In this document: positions 1 through 6,629 of the stretch, piece after piece
Layout: every line of letters begins with the position of its first letter
How positions within the stretch are numbered: position 1 is the stretch's first letter
Assembly (NCBI RefSeq): GCF_003315485.1
Contig: NZ_QNSE01000005.1
Span: 62,001-126,000 of the forward strand
DNA from: Marinomonas rhizomae
GTDB taxonomy: Bacteria > Pseudomonadota > Gammaproteobacteria > Pseudomonadales > Marinomonadaceae
Length of the DNA stretch: 64,000 nucleotides
Reading direction: 5' to 3'
The notes under the pieces: generated by a model
The model's input: the letters and a program-made list of their open reading frames with translations, nothing else
Told to the model about the DNA's origin: nothing
Databases searched by the model: none
Program-made: the position numbers and the translations under genes

Positions 1-557
1 TTTCCAGTATGCTGGTAAACTTTATTGTCTGAAACGCTCAAACAGATAACTGGCGGCTTGGTAAAATTTTCTTTAAAGCTGTCTGACGCTACAAAACTTC
101 TGAATAGCTTGCCATGTAGATCGCCAAAATTATCTGGAATGCTAAATTTCGTTTGGCCTTCGTTATGGTTGCGCAGTAAAACGCTGAAGTCATAATCGCG
201 CACATAAGAAGAAAAATTATTCCCTACGAGGCCCCGGATACGCTGTTCGGTGTGATGATCAATAATATTCGTCTTCAAAACTTCAATGGAAGGAAAGGTC
301 TGTCCCTTCCCTTCGATATCGACCTCAACGGAAATAATTTCAAGCTCAACAGAGTAACGATCCCCCTTTGCGTTATCCCAATACGCCAGGGCATTAAAAC
401 GGTTATTAATCATCCTTAAAGCGTCACGTAAATTCTCTTCTCGTCTCTCTCCCCTAGCCAAATTCGCAAAGTTAGTTGTAATGCGAGTGTTGTCTGAAGG
501 TCGATAATTTTCATCGAAACAAATGCTCTTTACACTAAAGGTAAACTCGTTATTCAT
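1..557 (-). CDS. mesX: MesX (DUF1852), partial: putative oxygenase for folate-independent methionine synthesis
   Basis: The first 185 residues of a protein that runs off the left edge; the ATG is at 557-555. The N-terminus opens MNNEFTFSVKSICFDENY, followed by the segment NTRITTNFANLARGE, which I recognise as the DUF1852/MesX family (about 320 residues when complete, so roughly the N-terminal 55% is present). MesX is known as the partner of the MetE-like core methionine synthase MesD, acting without folate or B12 and needing oxygen. The partner gene would be expected just left of the window. A MetR-like palindrome lies about 155 bp upstream of the start. The family call is from remembered sequence similarity. 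Confidence 0.85.
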   Translation of the reverse strand, partial: MNNEFTFSVKSICFDENYRPSDNTRITTNFANLARGERREENLRDALRMINNRFNALAYWDNAKGDRYSVELEIISVEVDIEGKGQTFPSIEVLKTNIIDHHTEQRIRGLVGNNFSSYVRDYDFSVLLRNHNEGQTKFSIPDNFGDLHGKLFRSFVASDSFKENFTKPPVICLSVSDNKVYQHTG

Positions 558-710
558 GATGATCTGGTATCCTATTTTCTGAAGTGAGCTAGGAGTCTAT
601 TCCTTACTCATGCCTTCCATTTTTTGCTGAATGGCGATCGCCTAATTAATACTGTTAGTATTTATACCTAGACTCGAACATGAATAAAAATGAATTAATT
701 TAAACTTAAG

Positions 711-723
711 TGAATCATATTCA
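711..723. promoter_or_regulatory. MetR-like box upstream of mesX
   Basis: TGAATCATATTCA fits the MetR consensus TGAA-N5-TTCA with perfect 4-bp arms. It lies in the 269-bp gene-free stretch between mesX (starts 557, minus strand) and the lipoprotein gene end at 827. A methionine-biosynthesis activator site here is biologically sensible, but the motif is short and AT-rich, so chance occurrence is possible. The rest of 558-826 is AT-rich with no gene that I can see. Confidence 0.45.
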
Positions 724-826
724 TTTTGATAATTAAACACTTCCCTGAAAAAGAAGTCCTGATTCAAAATAAGAGCAGATGGAGGAGGGGGAAAACGCCC
801 TTAAGAGAGCGTTATTTGACTAGGCA

Positions 827-1354
827 TTAATCAACAATAGGAAATGGAATAATCGGACAATTGAGCACAATATCAGTTCGTTCAATAGTAACCAAACCCT
901 GATCTTCGGCTACAAAAATGGCTTCTTCAGATGTAAGTTCTTTCGCCTTGCTAGGCTCTTTCCACACCACCACATACATCAGCCAAAGAGGTGAATAATG
1001 GCGATCTTGGCTCAAATGACCCAATGGTTCAGGCACAGATGCAAACACACTTTTAGACTGCTCTCCATTTGGAAATGCATACACGCGCTCTAGCACGGTT
1101 TTAACCTGAGGTGGTTTAGGGTAATTTGGCACAGCATCACGTAATCGCGGTGCATAATTAGCATTTTCTGCTTTTGCTACAGCCTGATCAGAAACATCCG
1201 TTGTAATGTATAAAACCGCTTCGCCATCATGCCAGCCATGTAACAAAGGTAAGCTCACAGTATCAGATTTAGCCTGTGTATTTTTGACAGAATAGTTACT
1301 ACAAGATGCCAGAAACAGCACGGTAATAAGACATAAAATAGAACGGATTAACAT
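827..1354 (-). CDS. Predicted lipoprotein of unknown function
   Basis: A 175-residue protein beginning MLIRSILCLITVLFLASC: a short basic N-terminus, a hydrophobic stretch and a lipobox LASC with the lipidated Cys at residue 18, so it should be a membrane-anchored lipoprotein. After Cys comes Ser-Asn, with no Asp at +2, so by the usual rule it would be sorted to the outer membrane. I recognise no domain in the rest. An AAGGA ribosome-binding site precedes the ATG by about 7 bases. The start codon and first codons form the left arm of a perfect 18-bp inverted repeat whose other arm lies just after the yfaZ-like stop codon upstream (same strand). It may be co-transcribed with that gene. Confidence 0.75.
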   Translation of the reverse strand: MLIRSILCLITVLFLASCSNYSVKNTQAKSDTVSLPLLHGWHDGEAVLYITTDVSDQAVAKAENANYAPRLRDAVPNYPKPPQVKTVLERVYAFPNGEQSKSVFASVPEPLGHLSQDRHYSPLWLMYVVVWKEPSKAKELTSEEAIFVAEDQGLVTIERTDIVLNCPIIPFPIVD

Positions 1355-1463
1355 GTGACTTCCTTAATAATGCATCTGTATAAGCCAAATAGTTTAGCTT
1401 ATTAATATAAGCGAAAACTGTATCACGCCTACCTCATTACACAAAACATGTTAATCCGTTCTA
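1339..1463. repeat. Perfect 18-bp inverted repeat enclosing the lipoprotein start
   Basis: The sequence at 1339-1356 (TAGAACGGATTAACATGT) is the exact reverse complement of 1446-1463, with 89 bases between them. The left arm covers the start codon and first codons of the lipoprotein gene (start 1354); the right arm starts about 10 bases past the stop codon of the upstream barrel gene (1473). In a transcript reading through from the barrel gene the two arms could pair and hide the lipoprotein start codon. Confidence 0.8.
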
Positions 1464-1472
1464 CTTAGATGT

Positions 1473-2033
1473 TTATAGGTTGGAGAAAAATCTCAGCTGA
1501 TACACAGATGCTTCAGCATCAGATCCATGGTCGAAAACTTGCCCATCATAGGCACTGGGGTTGCGGTAAGCGTATTGTAGATCCACTGCAAAATTGCCGA
1601 AGTTGTAGCCAACACCAATAGGCGCTTGTAGGCCGCTCGCATCATATTTACTACCAGATGAATTGGACTTCCAAGTTTCACTGAAATAACCCACACCGGC
1701 ATACGCATAAACGCCTTCATCAACCATATTCGTGCCAAGTAGCAAATTTAGCTCCAATCCAGACGTATCATAAGAAGAAGATCCGGAGTCCGCACCCAGC
1801 GAAAATTTCCCTCCACCCGCCAGATAATAGTTAGTTTCAATCGCGAAATGATTACTAGGTAAAACGCGCGCTGAAAATACCGGAGATGTGAAATCCACAT
1901 CGTAATCACTATTGTTTTCAGCAATACTACTGCCGTGATAACCCGCCCCCACTTGCGCACGTGTATCAGCCACACTCACTGCAGAAGCCCCCATACTAGC
2001 GACAGCCATACTTAATAACACGATTTTCTTCAC
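1473..2033 (-). CDS. YfaZ-like outer-membrane beta-barrel protein
   Basis: A 186-residue exported protein. I place the start at a GTG (2033-2031) rather than the ATG at 2060, because an AGGAG ribosome-binding site lies 7 bases before the GTG and inside the longer reading, and the GTG gives a clean signal peptide (MKKIVLLSMAVASMGASA). The mature part alternates polar and aromatic residues with Gly-rich turns (AGVGYFSETW, GVGYNFGNFAVDLQYAYR), typical of a small outer-membrane barrel, and resembles the YfaZ family. It ends in a strand with phenylalanines (YQLRFFSNL) although not in a terminal aromatic residue. The ligand is unknown. The lipoprotein gene follows on the same strand. Confidence 0.7.
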   Translation of the reverse strand: MKKIVLLSMAVASMGASAVSVADTRAQVGAGYHGSSIAENNSDYDVDFTSPVFSARVLPSNHFAIETNYYLAGGGKFSLGADSGSSSYDTSGLELNLLLGTNMVDEGVYAYAGVGYFSETWKSNSSGSKYDASGLQAPIGVGYNFGNFAVDLQYAYRNPSAYDGQVFDHGSDAEASVYQLRFFSNL

Positions 2034-2133
2034 AACCTTACTCCTTATCAAATCCATCAACCAATGATTGGATACTTTATGAAAGTTCTGTCTTACTCAC
2101 GCAGTCCAGAAACCGCATCAATACTTACCTTTG

Positions 2134-2697
2134 CTAGTGCCCTCTTCCCCCAGAGTGACCGCCAGACCGGCCACCACCGACACTGCTGCCACGATTAGAA
2201 TGGCCTGAATAACCACCAGAGAAACCACTGGTGCTAGAGCGACTACTAGGGGAATAACCAGAATCATTTGTTCGAAACATTGAGCCATAAGAAAACCCGT
2301 TTTGTTGACCATTGCTTCTATGACTAGAGGCTTCAGAGGTGCTTGCGGCACCAACTAAATCACTGTCCGAAACAGACGAACTAGACTCTTCCTCTAGCAC
2401 CGACGTACTACTTCCGCCCGTAACCACACTGGAATCAGTTGAGCTACTAGAAGATTCGCCATTGATAACGGACGTACTACTACTGCCTGTCGTAACGCTG
2501 TCATCGACCGAACTACTGGATTCATTACTAATAACCGAACTGCTCGATGTTGTGCTGCTATCGTTTGAAACAACACTACTATCGCTTGAAACACTGCTTT
2601 CTTCGTCAAGGACATCAGCCAACACTTGAGAAGACAAAGTCCCAAGCACCCCGATCAACAAGCAGAACAAACACGGAGAGATCTTGCGTACTTTCAT
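2134..2697 (-). CDS. Exported Ser-rich low-complexity protein
   Basis: 187 residues from the ATG at 2697, chosen because an AGGTGA ribosome-binding site precedes it and it opens a good signal peptide (MKVRKISPCLFCLLIGVLG, cleavage near VLA-DV); an upstream extension to 2805 would bury it. The mature protein has two parts: an acidic Ser/Thr/Val region with repeated runs such as SSSSVDDSV and GSSSTSV (about residues 30-120), then a basic Gly/Ser/His/Arg tail ending SGGRSGGHSGGRGH. I recognise no fold. It is divergent from the DUF6502-DUF5666 pair and shares with them an intergenic region carrying three matching 17-bp palindromes; the DUF5666 protein ends in a similar His/Ser/Gly/Arg tail. The function is unknown; a surface or matrix role would be a guess. 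Confidence 0.7.
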   Translation of the reverse strand: MKVRKISPCLFCLLIGVLGTLSSQVLADVLDEESSVSSDSSVVSNDSSTTSSSSVISNESSSSVDDSVTTGSSSTSVINGESSSSSTDSSVVTGGSSTSVLEEESSSSVSDSDLVGAASTSEASSHRSNGQQNGFSYGSMFRTNDSGYSPSSRSSTSGFSGGYSGHSNRGSSVGGGRSGGHSGGRGH

Positions 2698-2729
2698 AAC
2701 ATCACCTGCGGAAACAATAAACTTAATTT

Positions 2730-2746
2730 GTGGGATTTTTTCCCAC
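2730..2746. promoter_or_regulatory. Operator copy 1 (GTGGGA-N5-TCCCAC)
   Basis: GTGGGATTTTTTCCCAC is a perfect 6+6 palindrome with a 5-base spacer. It lies 33 bp upstream of the Ser-rich gene start (2697), where a repressor or activator would act. Two related copies follow at 2763 and 2899. Confidence 0.7.
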
Positions 2747-2762
2747 CAAATACAAATATAGC

Positions 2763-2779
2763 GTGTGATATTTTCCCAC
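2763..2779. promoter_or_regulatory. Operator copy 2 (GTGTGA-N5-TCCCAC)
   Basis: GTGTGATATTTTCCCAC matches copy 1 with a single mismatch in the left arm. Its centre is 33 bp from the centre of copy 1, close to three helical turns, so both would face the same side of the DNA. Confidence 0.65.
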
Positions 2780-2898
2780 GTCAACATTATTTCCGTTATA
2801 TTCACAAGAAATTGATCTTTCGACGGCCGTCCTTTTATTCAAAACGCATAATAAAGACCACAAAAAACTAAGCCAAACCGGACATCCATCACAAAAAA

Positions 2899-2915
2899 GT
2901 GGAAAATATTCCCAC
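2899..2915. promoter_or_regulatory. Operator copy 3 (GTGGAA-N5-TCCCAC)
   Basis: GTGGAAAATATTCCCAC matches the same 17-bp pattern with one changed base in the left arm. It ends 42 bp before the DUF6502 start at 2958, so it sits in that gene's promoter. Its centre is 136 bp from copy 2, again close to a whole number of helical turns (13). Confidence 0.65.
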
Positions 2916-2957
2916 ATCAAATTACTATTTCTGAACCTTTATTCTTGATTCCTTTCT

Positions 2958-3779
2958 ATGTCTAAACCGTCAACTAGCAATGATGCCAAGCAACTTATTC
3001 GCAACGCGCTCTACAAAGTGCTGTCTTCGTTGGTCAGGCTGGTGGTGCGTCAAGGTATTACCTTTCCAGAGTTCGCTGATATGCTCAAACGCGCGTATGT
3101 GGAAGAAGTACAAAAAGAGTTGAAGAGCAATAAAGAACGCATCACTCTAAGTCGTATCAGCGTGATCAGCGGGGTGCACAGAAAAGACGTCAAGAGACTC
3201 ACCGATACGCCCGAATTAGACGGTGATAAAAACGAAAAAGTATCACTTACCTCACGTTTATTAAGTTTATGGATGGGCGATTCTCAATTCCTTGATGCAC
3301 AAGGTGATCCCCTTTTGCTACCAAGAACCGGGGCACCATCTTTCGAGTCCCTAGTGTATGCAGTCAGCTCAGACATTCGCCCTCGTACCGTATTGGACGA
3401 TTGGTTACAGCGCGGCCTTATCCAAGGAGATGAAAAAGGTTACCGTTTAATGATGGATGCGTTATTTCCAACGGAAGACATGGCCACTAAAATGGCCTTT
3501 TTTGCCCGAAATACGGCAGACCACATAGCCACTTGCGAGCACAACATCCGCTCAGAAAAAACACCATTGCCCGAACGTTCGGTTTTCTATAACCACCTCA
3601 GCGAAGACTCTATTATCGCGCTTCGAAAACTTGCAGATGACGAAAGCAAAGCTTTGTTAATTCGCATCAACAAACGTGCTCAAGCATTAGCAAAACAAGA
3701 CGATGCAGGGCTAAAAGGCCAATACCGTTTTCTTTTAGGAACATATTTTTATCAGACTGAGGATACTCAGAATGACTAA
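2958..3779 (+). CDS. DUF6502 family protein, probable DNA-binding regulator
   Basis: A 273-residue soluble protein of the DUF6502 family, recognised from its N-terminal region (NALYKVLSSLVRLVVRQGIT, then FPEFADMLKRAYVEE). Residues 63-81 (TLSRISVISGVHRKDVKRL) look like a helix-turn-helix, which makes this the best candidate to bind the three palindromes just upstream. No signal peptide or membrane segment. Its last 8 bases overlap the start of the DUF5666 gene, so the two are translationally coupled. The family's biochemical role is not established as far as I know; the regulator role is my inference from the HTH-like segment and the operators. Confidence 0.8.
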   Translation: MSKPSTSNDAKQLIRNALYKVLSSLVRLVVRQGITFPEFADMLKRAYVEEVQKELKSNKERITLSRISVISGVHRKDVKRLTDTPELDGDKNEKVSLTSRLLSLWMGDSQFLDAQGDPLLLPRTGAPSFESLVYAVSSDIRPRTVLDDWLQRGLIQGDEKGYRLMMDALFPTEDMATKMAFFARNTADHIATCEHNIRSEKTPLPERSVFYNHLSEDSIIALRKLADDESKALLIRINKRAQALAKQDDAGLKGQYRFLLGTYFYQTEDTQND

Positions 3780-4836
3780 ATTAATAGCCGCATTGGTTAT
3801 TTTTATTACTTGCGTATCACTTTTATGGGCTCATGATGACCGAGGTATAGGTGGCACAGGCAAATACTCAGACTCTGATGAGAGAGGTATGGGCGGTACA
3901 GGAAAATACGCAAACAGTGACGACCGAGGTATTGGCGGCACAGCTGTGATAGGTACCATTACTGCGTTTGGTAGTATTTGGGTAAATGGTTTAGAAATCG
4001 AATTTAGTCACGACACTGATATTAAAATGGATGGTCAAAACACTAAAGGTTCATCATTACGAGTGGGACAACAAGTCCAAGTGCTCGCTTCTCAAAAATC
4101 GGGGACGTGGCAAGCCAAGACTATTTTAATTGATCACTCTTTAGTAGGAAGGCTAAAACAAAATGCCGACCAGACATGGAACATCCAAGGCGTCAACATC
4201 ATGAAAGATCCGAATATACCAGGTTCATGGCCAAAACTTACACAGGATGACTATGTCAAAGTCAGCGGTTATTTTGATAGTAACGTGTTTTACGCCACCG
4301 ATATTGTCGCAGCAAACGACGATAACACCTGGAAAGTCAGCGCGCCTATTGTGCTCTCCAAAAACGATAAATGGACAATTGGCAATAACGCTCTGCCAGC
4401 CGATGTACTTGATGCAAAAAGCGGTGAAATAATCACCTTAGCAGGAGTCTACACAGAATATGGCAATCGCTTAACACGAATTTATTACCATAGAGACATC
4501 CCGTTTTCGAACCAAAGTACACACTACATTGTTGAAAAGCGTAGCCCTCAATTTTCAGAAAGTGTGGAATACTCGCCAAGCACCTTTAGGAAAACTATAG
4601 AGCCACAAAACGCTATCAAGCGAGAGCAGCTTGATACTCCGTCCCGCTCCTCATTTTTTAATGAAGCTACGCCGCAACAAAATGATCGCAGCAATCCCTT
4701 CGAGCAATGGAGTAACGGCGGCTTTTCACCTTCGCAAGGCAACCGAGACCCGTTTGGACAGTCGCCAAATGGCACCTTTGGTGATCATTCTCCCTCAAGG
4801 AGTCACTCTGGAGGACAACCGCCCAGAGGACGATAA
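3772..4836 (+). CDS. DUF5666 domain exported protein with RGIGGTG repeats
   Basis: 354 residues. A signal peptide (MTKLIAALVIFITCVSLLWA) is followed by three short repeats DRGIGGTGKY / ERGMGGTGKY / DRGIGGT (about residues 22-57), then the DUF5666 module, seen in VIGTITAFGSIWVNGLEIEF and later beta-rich segments to about residue 235. The last 100 residues are low complexity, Ser/Pro/Asn/Gly-rich, ending in a basic SRSHSGGQPPRGR tail. DUF5666 proteins are exported beta-strand proteins without a settled function and are often found beside DUF6502 genes, as here. The start overlaps the DUF6502 stop by 8 bases. The tail resembles that of the divergent Ser-rich protein, suggesting a shared partner or surface. 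Confidence 0.8.
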   Translation: MTKLIAALVIFITCVSLLWAHDDRGIGGTGKYSDSDERGMGGTGKYANSDDRGIGGTAVIGTITAFGSIWVNGLEIEFSHDTDIKMDGQNTKGSSLRVGQQVQVLASQKSGTWQAKTILIDHSLVGRLKQNADQTWNIQGVNIMKDPNIPGSWPKLTQDDYVKVSGYFDSNVFYATDIVAANDDNTWKVSAPIVLSKNDKWTIGNNALPADVLDAKSGEIITLAGVYTEYGNRLTRIYYHRDIPFSNQSTHYIVEKRSPQFSESVEYSPSTFRKTIEPQNAIKREQLDTPSRSSFFNEATPQQNDRSNPFEQWSNGGFSPSQGNRDPFGQSPNGTFGDHSPSRSHSGGQPPRGR

Positions 4837-4848
4837 AGAATACGTAAA

Positions 4849-4883
4849 AAAAACACTCTAATTTATTCAATAAGAGTGTTTTT
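4849..4883. terminator. Bidirectional rho-independent terminator
   Basis: AAAAACACTCT (4849-4859) pairs with AGAGTGTTTTT (4873-4883) around a 13-base loop, with A/T tracts on both sides. It lies 12 bp after the DUF5666 stop and serves that gene, and could serve the convergent EAL gene ending at 4985. Confidence 0.85.
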
Positions 4884-4984
4884 ATAATCAACCAGATCTC
4901 GCTGACTATGACCTATTCAAGATGGAAATGAATCCTACTAATAGGTTAGTTGACAGCATGCCTATCCGATATATTGGTCTATTG

Positions 4985-6415
4985 TCACATACTGCCTCTA
5001 TAAGCCACTATTTTTTCGGCGCTCATTGGACAACCATGGTACCACCCTTGATGAAGATGAATACCGATTCGTTTTGTTTCATCCTTATCTTTTTCTGTCT
5101 CAATGCCTTCGGCAATACAATCAATATTGAGCTCATTACAAAACGCGATTATGGACTTTAGAATCGCAGTATTTTGATCGCTTTTCCCCATGAAAATTTT
5201 ATCCGTTTTGACGATATCAAAGTCAAATTCTGAAATATAAGACAAACCAGAGTACTCAATACCAAAGTCATCAATCGCAAAACGGCAGCCTAATGCTTTC
5301 AATATTTTCATGTGCTCTTTAATCGTCTGTTTTTCCAGCATTAAGTTTTCATCTTCCGTTACTTCAAGGATCAAACTAGAACAGGTTAAGTCTTCTAGTT
5401 GCAATATGTGGTCAACAAAAAATACACTCTTAAGGTGCAAGCTAGAAATGTTCACTTGGAAGTTATTTTGTGCAATAAAGTCTTTTGAAAAATTCAATTC
5501 GATTTGGCGAATTTGAAAAATAGTGTGATCAATACTCAAATCCAAACTTTTCATTTTTGCGATTGTGTCTTTTACATTGACGTCGTCTCGGCTTCTTAAA
5601 AACACTTCAATTGAAAATACTTTGTCTTGATTTGTGTCCACAACAGGCTGGTATTCATTGTAATAATAGTGGTTTGTAATTCGTCGCCTTAACATAATTT
5701 TATCGATCGCTCTGATTAATTGAGGCGTGAATAAAAAATAGGCAATAATGAATAAAAGCAATGTAATAGGAATGAAATACTCATGATATTTTTTGTCAGT
5801 GGAGAGCGGGGAAACATAATAAGCTAAATTATCAAGCACCTCAGAGGTACGGTACTTTTCACCCGTCGACGTCTCGTCACCGGACACAGTCATATGTGAA
5901 CTGTTATTAAAGAATACATCCACACTGCTTTTTTTAATAATTACATTGAATTCAAAGTTTTCGATGGACTTTTTAATAACAAAAATAGGCATTTCAAGTG
6001 AGTTAATCATATGTGGACCCGTTATTAAAAAGCCATCGTGAGGTTTAGGAACCCTAACTTCCACCCTGTCATCATCGCCCCAAGAATTACACACAACTAC
6101 ACCACGATCACCGTCTTTTTCGATAACACCAAACTCAATAGCTCCAGGGATATTAAAAAGCTCTTTGCGCATCAATAGCACAAAACGGCGAGGACAATCG
6201 CCCGTATAATGGTTTGAAATGGAAGAAATAAATGACGTAATTTCCTGAAGATAACCTTCTACTTGAACAAAGTAGCGCTGCTGCTCTTGTTCTCTGGTTT
6301 CTCGCTCTCTTTGTTGCTGCCATGCATTGCCTATAAAAAAAACAGAGGTGGCAAAAAATACTAACAAAAGCAGGTTGATCAAGACTGTTAGCTGCGCCTT
6401 TAATTTTTGGGTCAT
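4985..6415 (-). CDS. CSS-motif/EAL c-di-GMP phosphodiesterase, variant EAL signature
   Basis: 476 residues: TM helix 1 (about 10-30), a periplasmic domain to about 212 with paired cysteines at 74 and 109 (the latter in CNSWG, where the family usually shows a CSS motif), TM helix 2 (about 212-230), then a C-terminal EAL domain. EAL proteins hydrolyse cyclic di-GMP to pGpG, and CSS-type members respond to periplasmic disulfide state. The signature motif reads E270-V-F-L-R instead of EALLR, but the metal and catalytic positions appear intact: E270, N322, E351, D382-D383 (DDFG), K403, E436/E439 (AEGIET) and Q456. I therefore expect it to be active. It is monocistronic. 6416-6629 upstream holds no gene. 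Confidence 0.9.
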   Translation of the reverse strand: MTQKLKAQLTVLINLLLLVFFATSVFFIGNAWQQQRERETREQEQQRYFVQVEGYLQEITSFISSISNHYTGDCPRRFVLLMRKELFNIPGAIEFGVIEKDGDRGVVVCNSWGDDDRVEVRVPKPHDGFLITGPHMINSLEMPIFVIKKSIENFEFNVIIKKSSVDVFFNNSSHMTVSGDETSTGEKYRTSEVLDNLAYYVSPLSTDKKYHEYFIPITLLLFIIAYFLFTPQLIRAIDKIMLRRRITNHYYYNEYQPVVDTNQDKVFSIEVFLRSRDDVNVKDTIAKMKSLDLSIDHTIFQIRQIELNFSKDFIAQNNFQVNISSLHLKSVFFVDHILQLEDLTCSSLILEVTEDENLMLEKQTIKEHMKILKALGCRFAIDDFGIEYSGLSYISEFDFDIVKTDKIFMGKSDQNTAILKSIIAFCNELNIDCIAEGIETEKDKDETKRIGIHLHQGWYHGCPMSAEKIVAYRGSM

Positions 6416-6629
6416 AGAACGTCCAATATTCTTGCTGGAGTGTTCTATATTTATAGCAAGTTACGAGAATAAAAATATATTAAATTTGTAATAGAAAACC
6501 ATGAGAACTTAATTAACGAGATATAGCCACGCTTAAAACTCTGAAAAAATAAGCTATTCAAGCCTATTCAAGACTGGGTGTTGACTCATCAACCATTACA
6601 ATTCTCTACATTAAATAATTTTCGTCTTT

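Noticed and set aside
2339-2629. Plus-strand open frame rich in Ser and Leu
   Set aside because: Shadow of the Ser-rich gene on the other strand; no ribosome-binding site.
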